Positions 34,443-46,464 of a stretch of 64,000 bases of DNA are shown piece after piece. Source of the DNA: Castellaniella sp034675905 (GTDB taxonomy: Bacteria; Pseudomonadota; Gammaproteobacteria; Burkholderiales; Burkholderiaceae_B). Made by a program: the position numbers and the translations under genes. Under the pieces are notes generated by a model that saw only the letters and a list, made by a program, of their open reading frames with translations, was not told where the DNA came from and did not search any database. The stretch is taken from NCBI RefSeq assembly GCF_034675905.1, contig NZ_JAUCCV010000010.1:914909-978908 (forward strand). The letters run 5' to 3'. Each line of letters begins with the position of its first letter. Positions within the stretch are counted from its first letter, which is position 1.

Positions 34443-37184
34443 TTGAACAGAACCCTGCCCGTCGTGGTGCTGCTGCTGCTGATCGGGCTGGGGACTACGC
34501 TCGGACTCGAATCCTGGGACCGGTCGCGCCATGATGCCGCTGTCACGGATCGGGTGCAGCAACAGCTGAATTGGCACGCGCGGCGCCTGTCGGATGATCT
34601 ACAGGCCTTGCTGGCCTTGAACCGCCGTTTGGCTGATGCGCTGGCGGCCGTCGCGCCCGGCCAGGAAGCCGGCCCCTTTGCCGCGCTGGCGCCGCAGATG
34701 GTGCGCCAGCATGCCGATATTCGCAGCGTCGTCTACGTGGATCGGCTGAAGATCACGCAGGTCTATCCTGTCGCGGGCAATGAAAACGTGATCGGCTTGG
34801 ATTACGGCCTGCATCCGGAATTCATGGCCAAGATCAAGCAGATGATCCAGCAGCAGACGCCCGTCATCGATGGCACCGCGCGGTTGGTCCAGACGGGACG
34901 GACCGGCCTGATCGTCCGTACGCCGCTGTTTGTCGATGCCGCGCCTGGTCAGCCGCCGATCTACCGGGGGATGGCGGCCCTGACCGTGGATCTGGCCAGA
35001 ACCTTGCGGCAGGCGGGCTTGCAGGGGGCTGACCTGCCCTTTGATCTGGCGATCCGCAGTGCTGCGACAGCGGATCACCCCGCCCGCGTACTGGATGGCG
35101 AACCGGGCCTGTTCGATCAGCCTCATGCTCAGGCCCGGATTGCGCTGCCGGACGGCGATTGGGAATTGGCCGCCGTGCCTCGTGCGGATCTGGTCTACGA
35201 TGGGGCGCGGGCTTGGCTTATCCGAGGGATCGGCGGCGGGTTCACCATGATGGTGCTGCTGTTGTTTCTGTATCGTCGCGGGGTGCTGACGGTGGGCCTT
35301 CAGGGTCGTAAACCAGAGGCCGGCCTGATGTCTTTGCGCACGCTCTTGCTGCTGGCGACGCTGGTGCCCCTGTCTTTGATCGTGGGCTTGGCAGGATGGC
35401 TGGTATTCACCGTGTCCATCCAGACGGTTCAGAGCATGGAACAACAGCGGGTGGAAGAGCTGGCGGCCCAATTGCGCGACAAGGTGTCGGCTTTTTTCGA
35501 GGAGCCTCGTGCGGCGGCGACCTTCAACATCCGGCAACTGCAGGACGGCTTGTTGTCGCTGGATGCGCGGTCTGCCTTGCTGCACAGTTTTTTGCTGCAG
35601 TTGCGCCAGCAACCGCTGCTGACCTACCTATCCTTCAGTACGGCCAGTGGTGATTACCTGGCGGCCAGCCGCCCGCCTCGCGGGCCGGAACAAGGGCTGC
35701 AAATCCTGGAAGCCAGCCAGGCCGATGGCGGCATCATGAACATCTATCGAGTGGATGACGCCAATCGGCGCAGCACGCAATTGCCCGCAGGCAATGCCCA
35801 TTTTGACCCCCGCGTCCGCCCCTGGTTCACGGCGGCGGTCGACGCCGGCGCCCTGCATTGGTATATGGCATATCAGTATGCCATCCAGGCGGTTGACGGG
35901 CATTATGACGATATGGGCATGGGCATGGCCGCGCCACTGTATGACGCCCGGCATCAGTTGCTGGGGGTATTGACCGCCGATGTGGCGCTGACTCGGATCA
36001 GTCAGTTCCTGTCGGCGGAAATGGACGGTTTGGGCGGTGTCGCGTTTCTGATGGAACCCGATGGCCGGCTGCTGGCCAGATCCGACGGCGGGCCGGTCTA
36101 CGAGCAGCATGATGGACAGGCGCAGCAGATCCTGGCCGTGGATAGCGCCAGTTCCGTGATCCAGCGGGTGAGCGCCGAGGTGAGGCAGTCCGGACGCGCC
36201 TTCGGGCATCGTTTGCTGGCCGAGCAGAGCCATCGCTACCAGACCCATTGGCAGTCCATCCAATTGCCGGATGGTCCTTTGTTGACCTTGGCCTTGGCTT
36301 TGCCGGAAAGCCGTTACGCGGGGCCGGTGGAACAGTCCATCCAACGTATCGGATTGCTGATCCTGGGGTTCTGGATGCTGGGCCTGATGGCGGTTTCCTT
36401 GTCTGCATGGTGGCTGTCCAGGCCGCTGCAAGCCTTGATCCGCTGGGCCGGCAGTCTGGCCGATGGTCAGTGGCAGGCGCCTCCGGCGGTACGCAGTCCG
36501 GTGCAGGAAATCGTGATGCTGGCGCGGGCCCTGGGCAGTATGGCGGAGCGTTTGCAGGGGAATCAGCAGGCGCTTGAACAGCAGGTGGCGGATCGTACGC
36601 AGGCGCTGGTGCTGGCCAACCAGCAACTGATGGAATTGTCCGTCACAGATAGCTTGACGGGCCTGGCGAATCGCCGCCATTTCGACGAGGTCCTGGAGCA
36701 GGAATGGCATCGTGCGCGGCGCGAGGGTCGTGCCGTCAGCTTGCTGATGATCGATGTGGACTGGTTCAAGCACTATAACGACGCCTACGGCCATCAGGCC
36801 GGTGATGCGGTGTTGCAGCATGTCGGGCGCGTGCTGCGCCAGATTTTTCAGCGCTCGGGCGACCTGTCGGCCCGTTATGGCGGCGAGGAATTCGCCGTCA
36901 TCATGGTGGGGCTGGACGGCGCCGCCGGCGCTCTCATGGCGCAGCGGGTATGCGACGCTATCTCCGCCCTGGATCTGCCGCACGAATATGGGCTGAACGG
37001 CCGCGTCACGGTCAGCGTCGGGGTGGCGGAAATGGATCTGGAAAACGTGCAGGCGGTTCAGAAACTGATCGGCCAGGCCGATAGCGCCCTGTATCGCGCC
37101 AAGGCCGCCGGGCGCAATTGCATCGAGTGCAGTACAGAAAGCGATGCGCCATCAGCGCAGGATGCTGACAAGGATTCAGGCTGA
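34443..37184 (+). CDS. Membrane sensor diguanylate cyclase (periplasmic Cache-type region, HAMP, GGEEF)
   Basis: A 913-residue protein. Hydrophobic helices lie near residues 5-22, 262-280, 300-325 and 635-660. Two large extracytoplasmic portions lie between them; the second (HFDPRVRPWFTAAVD region) resembles Cache sensor domains. A HAMP segment and a coiled coil lead to GGEEF near residue 813, with an RSGD inhibitory site five residues upstream, so an active cyclase is expected. It starts with TTG 34443, supported by GGAGAGG upstream; no in-frame ATG lies nearby. It sits between tctCBA and tctED and overlaps the tctE stop region by 9 bases. Confidence 0.88.
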   Translation: MNRTLPVVVLLLLIGLGTTLGLESWDRSRHDAAVTDRVQQQLNWHARRLSDDLQALLALNRRLADALAAVAPGQEAGPFAALAPQMVRQHADIRSVVYVDRLKITQVYPVAGNENVIGLDYGLHPEFMAKIKQMIQQQTPVIDGTARLVQTGRTGLIVRTPLFVDAAPGQPPIYRGMAALTVDLARTLRQAGLQGADLPFDLAIRSAATADHPARVLDGEPGLFDQPHAQARIALPDGDWELAAVPRADLVYDGARAWLIRGIGGGFTMMVLLLFLYRRGVLTVGLQGRKPEAGLMSLRTLLLLATLVPLSLIVGLAGWLVFTVSIQTVQSMEQQRVEELAAQLRDKVSAFFEEPRAAATFNIRQLQDGLLSLDARSALLHSFLLQLRQQPLLTYLSFSTASGDYLAASRPPRGPEQGLQILEASQADGGIMNIYRVDDANRRSTQLPAGNAHFDPRVRPWFTAAVDAGALHWYMAYQYAIQAVDGHYDDMGMGMAAPLYDARHQLLGVLTADVALTRISQFLSAEMDGLGGVAFLMEPDGRLLARSDGGPVYEQHDGQAQQILAVDSASSVIQRVSAEVRQSGRAFGHRLLAEQSHRYQTHWQSIQLPDGPLLTLALALPESRYAGPVEQSIQRIGLLILGFWMLGLMAVSLSAWWLSRPLQALIRWAGSLADGQWQAPPAVRSPVQEIVMLARALGSMAERLQGNQQALEQQVADRTQALVLANQQLMELSVTDSLTGLANRRHFDEVLEQEWHRARREGRAVSLLMIDVDWFKHYNDAYGHQAGDAVLQHVGRVLRQIFQRSGDLSARYGGEEFAVIMVGLDGAAGALMAQRVCDAISALDLPHEYGLNGRVTVSVGVAEMDLENVQAVQKLIGQADSALYRAKAAGRNCIECSTESDAPSAQDADKDSG

Positions 37185-38591
37185 CGAAGCGGGGGGGGCG
37201 GGAAAGACCAGAGAAACCTCGCAGCCTTGCCCCGGTGATCGGATGCTCAGGGAACCTTTGTGGCGCTGCATGATGGTGTGCACGATGGCCAATCCCAGGC
37301 CTGCCCCGTGGGTATGCTTGCCCGCCTGGCCGCGCCGGAACCGCCGGCCGGCCTTGCGGATGTCAGCTTCCGACATGCCCAGCCCCGTATCCAGGACGCT
37401 CAGCACGGTCTGGCCGGATTCCTGTGTGATGCGCAGGGTGATGGAGCCGCCGAACGGGGTATATTTGATGGCATTGTCCATCAGGTTGAGCACGGCCTCG
37501 CGCAGCAGCCATTCGATGCCCGGCACAGTGGCGTTCAGTTCTGCGCCTTCCATGGCGATGGATTGATGCTTTTGCCGCGCCAGACTGTAGAGTTGGCGGA
37601 TCACGTCTTGAGCCAGCGGGGCCAGGGCGACGGGCAGCAGCGCGTCGGTCTGCGCATCGGCTTCGCGCACGCGGGCCAGCGCCAGCATCTGGGCGGAGGT
37701 GCGCTGGGCCTGGACCAGGCCCTGGCGCATGGCCAGCAGCGCCGTGCGTGCTTCCGCTGGATCAGGTTCGCGCAGGGCATAGTCCAGTTGCGTATTCAGC
37801 ACGGCCAAGGGCGTGCGCAACTGGTGCGAGGCATCGTCCAGAAACTGCCGTTGACGGCGGGCCTGGCGCGCGTGGCGGGCGACGTGTTGGTTGATGGCCT
37901 GTACCAGCGGCTGCACCTCGCGGGGCAGTTCGGGGGCCAGAATGGGGCTCAGGTCATCGACATGGCGGCTTTTCAGCTTGCGATACAGGCGTGTGAGCGG
38001 CCGCAGGCCGATCAGCACCCCTAGGAAAATCAGTCCCGAAGACGCCAGGACTTCGAGGGCGTCGCGCAGGATGTTGCGCAGCATGATGTCGCGGATGACG
38101 CTGTCGCGGCCGCTGCGGTCTTCGCCCACCATGACGATGACCCGCCCGCGTTCCTGTCCGTACAGGGGCGGCGACATGCGCCGGGCCAGGGCGGCGATGC
38201 GGATCGGCGTACCCAGGTAGTCGCGGTCATAGAAGACCGGCGTCCCGGACTGCAGTCGCGCATCGGGCAGCGGCAGTTCCTGGTTGCCGATATCGGCCAG
38301 ACCGTCTTCGGTCATGATGCGGTAGTAGACCGTGTTATTGGCCGTCAGCTCGAAAAATTCCAGCATCAGGTAGGGCAGTTCCACCGCCAGGCCGCCGCTG
38401 TCGGTGGCGATGTTGTGGTCGATGGCCCGCAGGGCGCCGATCAGCGACCGGTCGTAGGCCAGGTCGATCTGGTTATGCAGCTGAGAGCTGGAATGCCATA
38501 GGGCGATGCTCAGCACCGTCACCTGGGCGGGGATCAGCATCCATAGCAGCAGCGCCCGCAGGCTGCGCGATCGGGGTTCAGCCGGGGGCAT
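37176..38591 (-). CDS. tctE: Sensor histidine kinase, TctE type
   Basis: A 471-residue kinase. Helix one (about 12-32) and helix two (about 183-200) bracket a periplasmic region of the two-component sensor-kinase N-terminal (2CSK_N) type used by TctE. The phospho-accepting His256 is in DDASHQLRTPLAVL. The N box is LMDNAIKYT, and G boxes DTGLGMS and GAGLGLAIVH follow. It overlaps the response regulator gene by 14 bases. Expected to sense a carboxylate and drive the tctCBA genes. Confidence 0.9.
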   Translation of the reverse strand: MPPAEPRSRSLRALLLWMLIPAQVTVLSIALWHSSSQLHNQIDLAYDRSLIGALRAIDHNIATDSGGLAVELPYLMLEFFELTANNTVYYRIMTEDGLADIGNQELPLPDARLQSGTPVFYDRDYLGTPIRIAALARRMSPPLYGQERGRVIVMVGEDRSGRDSVIRDIMLRNILRDALEVLASSGLIFLGVLIGLRPLTRLYRKLKSRHVDDLSPILAPELPREVQPLVQAINQHVARHARQARRQRQFLDDASHQLRTPLAVLNTQLDYALREPDPAEARTALLAMRQGLVQAQRTSAQMLALARVREADAQTDALLPVALAPLAQDVIRQLYSLARQKHQSIAMEGAELNATVPGIEWLLREAVLNLMDNAIKYTPFGGSITLRITQESGQTVLSVLDTGLGMSEADIRKAGRRFRRGQAGKHTHGAGLGLAIVHTIMQRHKGSLSIRSPGQGCEVSLVFPAPPASSA

Positions 38592-39261
38592 GCTGGGTGG
38601 GTTCCAGGCAATAGCCGACGCCGCGCAGGGTGACGATCTGGACGCCGGTGTCCGCCAGTTTTTTGCGCAGGCGGTGCACCAGCACTTCGATGGCTTCCAG
38701 ATTGATGCTGGTGTCGTCCGGGCTGATGCGGTCCAGCATCTGCTGTTTGGTGATGGGTTCGCCGGCCTTTTGCATCAGGACTTTCAGGGCGGCGTATTCG
38801 CGCGGCGACAGGGCCAGCGGGGTATCGCGATGCAAAAAGCGCTGGCTGCCGATGTCCAGCACCAGTTCGCCCAGCATCCAGCGGGGGTGTTCGCGGCCCC
38901 GGCTGCGGCGGATCAAGGCGTGAAGCCGGGCCTCGAGCTCCTCGATCGCAAAGGGTTTTTGCATGAAATCGTCGGCGCCTTCGTGCAGGGACCCGATGCG
39001 CTCGGCCATGGCGTCGCGCGCTGTCAGCACCAGCACAGGACAGCGGTCGTCGCGGCTGCGCAGGCGGCGCAGGAATTCGTGCCCGCTCATGCCGGGCAGG
39101 CCCAGATCCAGGATGATGGCATCGAATTCTTCCACGGCCAGGCGGCGTTCGGCCAGTTCGGCGTCGTCGGCCCAATCGACCATGAAGCCCCCGTGGCGCG
39201 CCAGGCTGCGCGCCAGCCAGTTGGCCAGTTCCGATTCGTCTTCGATCAACAGAATACGCAT
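38578..39261 (-). CDS. tctD: OmpR-family response regulator, TctD type
   Basis: A 227-residue regulator. The receiver domain has acidic residues in LIEDESE, a phospho-acceptor Asp in AIILDLGLPGMSG near residue 51 and the conserved Lys in MQKPF. The C-terminal winged helix (from about residue 130) contains SPREYAALKVLMQ and VLVHRLRKKL, as in OmpR/PhoB proteins. It is the first gene of a tctD-tctE operon and a likely activator of tctCBA; I could not assign an operator in the tctC upstream region. Confidence 0.9.
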   Translation of the reverse strand: MRILLIEDESELANWLARSLARHGGFMVDWADDAELAERRLAVEEFDAIILDLGLPGMSGHEFLRRLRSRDDRCPVLVLTARDAMAERIGSLHEGADDFMQKPFAIEELEARLHALIRRSRGREHPRWMLGELVLDIGSQRFLHRDTPLALSPREYAALKVLMQKAGEPITKQQMLDRISPDDTSINLEAIEVLVHRLRKKLADTGVQIVTLRGVGYCLEPTQHAPG

Positions 39262-39286
39262 GGCGTCGATGATAGGGCTCGGCGGC

Positions 39287-42145
<2,859 letters not shown>

Positions 42146-42187
42146 GCCGGTAGGGTAGTTCAGGTTCTTCAAAGGCCAACTTGCTAC

Positions 42188-42193
42188 TATAAC
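42188..42193 (+). promoter_or_regulatory. Candidate -10 element for MFS transporter gene
   Basis: TATAAC, 38 bases before the MFS start, lies in the 86-base divergent gap with uvrA. The -35 is unclear. Confidence 0.3.
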
Positions 42194-42231
42194 GCGCAGC
42201 CCTTGCTTATCCGACTGGAAATACGCCCCAC

Positions 42232-43434
42232 ATGACGTCATCCCGTTCATCGAACCCCGCTTTGAAGCTGACCGCGCTGGAACGGCGCAGCAGCATCGCC
42301 TTGGCGATGCTGTTTGCCGCCCGCATGCTGGGCCTGTTCCTGTTGACGCCGATTTTCGCCGTCGCTGCGGGGGCGCTGGTCGGCGGGGACGACCCGGTCC
42401 GCGTGGGTCTGGCGCTGGGCGCTTATGGTTTGACGCAGGCCGTGATGCAAATCCCCCTGGGCATGGCGTCCGACCGTTACGGGCGCCGGCCGATCATCGT
42501 CTTCGGCATGCTGCTGTTCGTCATCGGCGGCGTCATCTGCGCCCTGAGCAATGATGTGGACTGGGTCACGGTGGGGCGCGTGGTGCAGGGCCTGGGGGCC
42601 GTGTCGGCCGCCATCACGGCCTGGATCGCAGACGCCACCCGCCCCGAAGTCCGCACCCGGGCCATGGCGATGGTGGGCGGGTCCATCGGCATTTCCTTTG
42701 CGTTGTCGCTGGTGCTGTCCCCCCTGCTGGTGGGTGAATTCGGCCTGTCGGGCCTGTTCTGGGCCATCAGCCTGCTGGGCTTCGTCTGCCTGTTGATCGC
42801 GATGTTCTTCGTGCCCGATGTGCCCAAGTCCGAGGCTGACATCATTCAGGCGACGCCGCACGACGTACTGGCGCACCGCGACCTGCTGCGCTTGAATTTC
42901 GGCGTGTTCTGCCTGCATTTCATCCTGATGGCGCTGTTCATGGTGGCGCCGGGCATGCTGGGGCGGCTGGGCGGCCTGGATTCCGGCAGCCTGTGGCAGG
43001 TCTACCTGCCGGTGATCCTGGCGTCGTTCGTGCTGATGGTGCCCGCGGTGTTCTACACCGAAACCCGCAAGGCGCATAAGCCGGCCCTGGAATGGGCGGT
43101 GCTGGGGCTGGCCGTCACGCTGGGGGCATTGCCCTGGCTGATGGATTCCTTCGCCCTGGTGGTGATCGCCCTCATCGGGTTTTTCGTCTGCTTCAACATC
43201 CTGGAAGCCCTGCAGCCATCCCTGGTGTCGCGGGTGGCGCCGCCTGCTCTCAAGGGCCTGGCGCTGGGGTTCTACAACACGGCTCAGTCGCTGGGCGTGT
43301 TCGCCGGCGGCGTGCTGGGCGGCATCCTGGTGCGCACCAGCGGGCCGTCCATGGTGTTCTGGGTCAGCGCCATGCTGGCTGTGGTCTGGCTGTATACCGC
43401 CCGGGGTTTCAAGGAAATCCGCCCGGGGCGCTAG
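42232..43434 (+). CDS. Major facilitator superfamily transporter (12 helices, drug/H+ antiporter-like)
   Basis: A 400-residue protein with twelve hydrophobic segments. The MFS motif A between helices 2 and 3 reads GMASDRYGRRPIIVFG. The conserved Arg of motif B is seen in VGRVVQGLGAVSAAITAWIAD. Overall it resembles YajR-type and multidrug MFS members, but the substrate is unknown. It is divergent from uvrA, a pairing common in Bordetella relatives. Confidence 0.88.
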   Translation: MTSSRSSNPALKLTALERRSSIALAMLFAARMLGLFLLTPIFAVAAGALVGGDDPVRVGLALGAYGLTQAVMQIPLGMASDRYGRRPIIVFGMLLFVIGGVICALSNDVDWVTVGRVVQGLGAVSAAITAWIADATRPEVRTRAMAMVGGSIGISFALSLVLSPLLVGEFGLSGLFWAISLLGFVCLLIAMFFVPDVPKSEADIIQATPHDVLAHRDLLRLNFGVFCLHFILMALFMVAPGMLGRLGGLDSGSLWQVYLPVILASFVLMVPAVFYTETRKAHKPALEWAVLGLAVTLGALPWLMDSFALVVIALIGFFVCFNILEALQPSLVSRVAPPALKGLALGFYNTAQSLGVFAGGVLGGILVRTSGPSMVFWVSAMLAVVWLYTARGFKEIRPGR

Positions 43435-43518
43435 ACGCCGGGCGCCCGGCGTGGCTTAAGCCCCCCCGCTCTTGGCTTCAGTGCGGAGAGCAGGTCTGCT
43501 GCGTTGTTCGCCCACTCA

Positions 43519-43532
43519 CCGCTTGCAAGCGG
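43519..43532. repeat. Solo hairpin identical to the core of array element B
   Basis: The 14-base palindrome CCGCTTGCAAGCGG is identical to the core of palindrome B in the 29.5-kb array. A small AGCAG/CTGCT hairpin (43489-43500) precedes it, giving a similar two-hairpin arrangement. It lies between converging MFS and dppF genes, 8 bases past the dppF stop. Confidence 0.55.
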
Positions 43533-43539
43533 TCCGGAC

Positions 43540-44571
43540 TCATGCCAGATCCTGTTCCACCGCATAGCAGGCGACCAGGCGTCCGCCCTGCATTTTCAGT
43601 TCAGGCAGGGCTTCGCGGCAGACCGGCATGACGCGCGGACAGCGGCTGCTGAACGGACAGCCGGGCGGCGGGTTCAGGGGGCTGGGCAGTTCACCGGAAA
43701 TGCGGATGCGTTCGCCGTGGCCTTCCTGGTTCAGACGGGGCGTGGCCGACAGCAGCGCCTGGGTATAGGGGTGCAGCGGCTGGCCGAAGATCGCGGCCTT
43801 GCTGCCTTGTTCGACCACCCGGCCCAGGTACATCACCATGACTTCGTCAGCCAGGTGTTCCACCACCGACAGGTCGTGGGAAATGAACACGTAGGACAGA
43901 CCCAGGTCGCGCTGCAGGTCTTTCATCAGGTTCAGCACCTGTGCCCGCACGGATACGTCCAGGGCCGATACCGCCTCGTCGGCGACCAGGATTTCCGGAT
44001 CCAGCATCAGGCCGCGCGCAATGGCGATGCGCTGGCGCTGGCCGCCTGAAAACATGTGCGGATAGCGGTCGTAGTGTTCGGGCCGCAGGCCGACGAGTTC
44101 CATCATGGACTGCCCGCGCGCCTTGCGCTGGGCGGCATCCATCTTGGTATTGATCACCAGCGGTTCTTCCAGGATCGCGCTGATGCGCTTGCGCGGATTC
44201 AGCGAGGCATAGGGATTCTGGAAAATGATCTGGATTTTTTGGCGGCGCAGGCGCGTCAGTTCAGCGCTGGTCTGGGAGACATCCTGGCCGCGGTACAGCA
44301 GCTGGCCCGCAGTGGGCGGCTCGATCATGGTCAGCACCCGGGCCAAGGTCGATTTGCCGCAACCCGATTCGCCGACCACGGCCAGCGTTTTCCCTGTGTG
44401 CAGGGAAAAGGACACCCCGTCCAAGGCCTTGACGGACCGTTTGGGCTTCAGGAAACCGCTTTCGACCGGGTAGTGGCGCTTCAGATCGATGGCTTGCAGG
44501 ACAATATCGTCGCCGCCGGTGTCGGGGGCGTGGCTGCTGGTGTCTGCGGCGGAGTGGGACGTGGTATTCAT
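43540..44571 (-). CDS. dppF: Dipeptide/oligopeptide ABC transporter ATP-binding protein DppF
   Basis: A 343-residue ATPase. Walker A is GESGCGKST, the signature is SGGQRQR, and Walker B/D-loop is ILVADEAVSALDVS. The C-terminal oligopeptide-type extension holds a Cys-rich element (PPPGCPFSSRCPRVMPVCREALP), probably an iron-sulfur site as in DppF/OppF. ATG 44571 overlaps the dppD stop by 4 bases. It is the last gene of the dppABCDF operon. Confidence 0.93.
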   Translation of the reverse strand: MNTTSHSAADTSSHAPDTGGDDIVLQAIDLKRHYPVESGFLKPKRSVKALDGVSFSLHTGKTLAVVGESGCGKSTLARVLTMIEPPTAGQLLYRGQDVSQTSAELTRLRRQKIQIIFQNPYASLNPRKRISAILEEPLVINTKMDAAQRKARGQSMMELVGLRPEHYDRYPHMFSGGQRQRIAIARGLMLDPEILVADEAVSALDVSVRAQVLNLMKDLQRDLGLSYVFISHDLSVVEHLADEVMVMYLGRVVEQGSKAAIFGQPLHPYTQALLSATPRLNQEGHGERIRISGELPSPLNPPPGCPFSSRCPRVMPVCREALPELKMQGGRLVACYAVEQDLA

Positions 44572-45563
44572 GCGGAAATCTCGGTGGACTGCGCGGTCGG
44601 CAAGCCCTGGTCGTCCAGTGGGGTGTGGCATTTCACCTGGCTGCCTTCGGGGCCCGTCAGCGCGGGTTCTACCGCACGACAATGGTCGGTGGCATAGGGG
44701 CAGCGGGGGCTTAGCAGACAGCCGCGCGGTCGGTCATAGCGCCCCGGCACCACGCCAGGCAGCGAGACCAGCCGGTCTGCATCTTGGGAGAATTCGGGCA
44801 GGGCGCGCAGCAAGGCCTGGGTATAGGGGTGGCGCGGACGGCGGAAAATGTCCTTGGCCGAACCGGATTCCACGATCTGTCCGGCGTACATCACCAGGAT
44901 GCGGTCCGCCGCTTGGGCGACCAGCGCCAGGTCGTGGGTGATCAGCACCAGACCCAGGCCTTGCTGCCGCTGCAGCGACAGCAGCAGGTCCATGATCTGC
45001 GCCTGGATGGTCACGTCCAGTGCCGTGGTGGGCTCGTCGGCGATCAGCAGGCGCGGATTGCAGGCGATCGCCATGGCGATCATCACGCGCTGGCTCATGC
45101 CGCCCGATAGCTGATGCGGATAGGCCTTCATGCGTGACACCGGGTCCGGGATGCCGACTTGTTCCAGCAGTTCCAGCACCCGCGCCCGCAACGCGCGCCG
45201 CGATCCGCCCTGGTGCGCCTGCAGCGCCTCGGCGATCTGGTATTCCACGGTATAACAGGGGTTCAGGCTGGTCATGGGGTCCTGGAAAATCATGGACACC
45301 CGCGACCCGACGATTTCGCGGCGTTTCTTTTCCGGCAGGGCCAGCAGATCCTGGCCCTCGAAACGCAAGGCATCGGCCTGCACCCGGCCGGGGAAATCGA
45401 TCAGCCCCATCAGGGCCAGCGAGCTGACGGATTTGCCCGAGCCCGATTCGCCCACCAGACCGACGACTTCGCCGGCCTCGACGTGATAACTGATGCGGTC
45501 GACAGCCTTGAAGGGGGCCGACTCATCACCGAAATGCACGGACAGATTGCGAACTTCCAGCAT
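44568..45563 (-). CDS. dppD: Dipeptide/oligopeptide ABC transporter ATP-binding protein DppD
   Basis: A 331-residue ATPase. Walker A is GESGSGKSV, the signature region reads LSGGMSQRV, and Walker B LLIADEPTTALDVT. A Cys-containing C-terminal extension (RGCLLSPRCPYATDHC) is typical of this subfamily. It pairs with DppF as the heterodimeric motor; separated from dppC by 10 bases. Confidence 0.93.
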   Translation of the reverse strand: MLEVRNLSVHFGDESAPFKAVDRISYHVEAGEVVGLVGESGSGKSVSSLALMGLIDFPGRVQADALRFEGQDLLALPEKKRREIVGSRVSMIFQDPMTSLNPCYTVEYQIAEALQAHQGGSRRALRARVLELLEQVGIPDPVSRMKAYPHQLSGGMSQRVMIAMAIACNPRLLIADEPTTALDVTIQAQIMDLLLSLQRQQGLGLVLITHDLALVAQAADRILVMYAGQIVESGSAKDIFRRPRHPYTQALLRALPEFSQDADRLVSLPGVVPGRYDRPRGCLLSPRCPYATDHCRAVEPALTGPEGSQVKCHTPLDDQGLPTAQSTEISA

Positions 45564-45573
45564 GGTCTGCCTC

Positions 45574-46464
45574 TTAGACTTTCAGGCGCGGGTCCAGCGC
45601 ATCGCGCAGACCATCGCCCATCAGATTGAATGCCAGCACCGCCAGCAAAATGGCCAAGCCGGGGAAGGTCACGACCCACCAGGCGCTTTGCGCGAACTGC
45701 AGCACATTGGCCAGCATCGTGCCCCATTCCGGGGTCGGCGGTTGGGCGCCCATGCCCAGGAATCCCAGGGCAGCCATATCCAGAATGGCGTTGGAAAAGC
45801 CCAAAGATGCCTGCACGATCAGCGGCGCCACGCAATTGGGCAGGATGTTGATGAACATCTGCCGCCAGGCGCCCGCGCCCACCACGCGCGAGGCGATCAC
45901 GTAGTCGCGGGTCATTTCACGCAGCACGGCGGCGCGGCTCAATCGCACATAGTGCGGCAGGGCCACGAAACTGAGCGCCAGGGATGCGTTGACGATGGAC
46001 GGCCCGAAGATCGCCACCAGCACCAGAGCCAGCAGCAGGCTGGGCAGCGCCAGCATGATGTCCACCAGGCGCATGATGCTGATGTCCACCACGCCGCCCA
46101 TATAGCCCGCCAGCACGCCAAAGAAGATCCCCAGCACCAGCGAGACGCTGACGACCAGGAAACCCACCAACAGCGACAGGCGTGCGCCGTAGATCAGGCG
46201 TGACAGGATGTCGCGGCCCACATCGTCGGTGCCCAGGATGAACTGCCAGCTGCCGTCCGGGTGCCAGACAGGGGGCTGCAGCAGGTGGTCGCGGAACTGC
46301 ATGGCCGGATCATGCGGCGAGATCAGGTTGGCCGCCACGGCGACAAACAGCATCAGCAGAATGTAGAGCAGCCCGATCAGCGCACCGCGATTGCGGGAAA
46401 AATCCTGCCAGAAGGCTTTGAATGGCCCGGGAGGGGCCGGCATGGAAGTTGTCAGTTCAGTCAT
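45574..46464 (-). CDS. dppC: Dipeptide ABC transporter permease DppC
   Basis: A 296-residue permease with an N-terminal hydrophilic segment, then a first helix (about 29-50), a periplasmic loop and five further helices. The EAA-type loop that contacts the ATPase is in ASRVVGAGAWRQMFINILPN. The start overlaps the dppB stop by 4 bases. Confidence 0.92.
   Translation of the reverse strand: MTELTTSMPAPPGPFKAFWQDFSRNRGALIGLLYILLMLFVAVAANLISPHDPAMQFRDHLLQPPVWHPDGSWQFILGTDDVGRDILSRLIYGARLSLLVGFLVVSVSLVLGIFFGVLAGYMGGVVDISIMRLVDIMLALPSLLLALVLVAIFGPSIVNASLALSFVALPHYVRLSRAAVLREMTRDYVIASRVVGAGAWRQMFINILPNCVAPLIVQASLGFSNAILDMAALGFLGMGAQPPTPEWGTMLANVLQFAQSAWWVVTFPGLAILLAVLAFNLMGDGLRDALDPRLKV

Noticed and set aside
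42146..42231. LexA (SOS) box before uvrA
   Set aside because: No CTGT-N8-ACAG or close variant could be found in the divergent gap.
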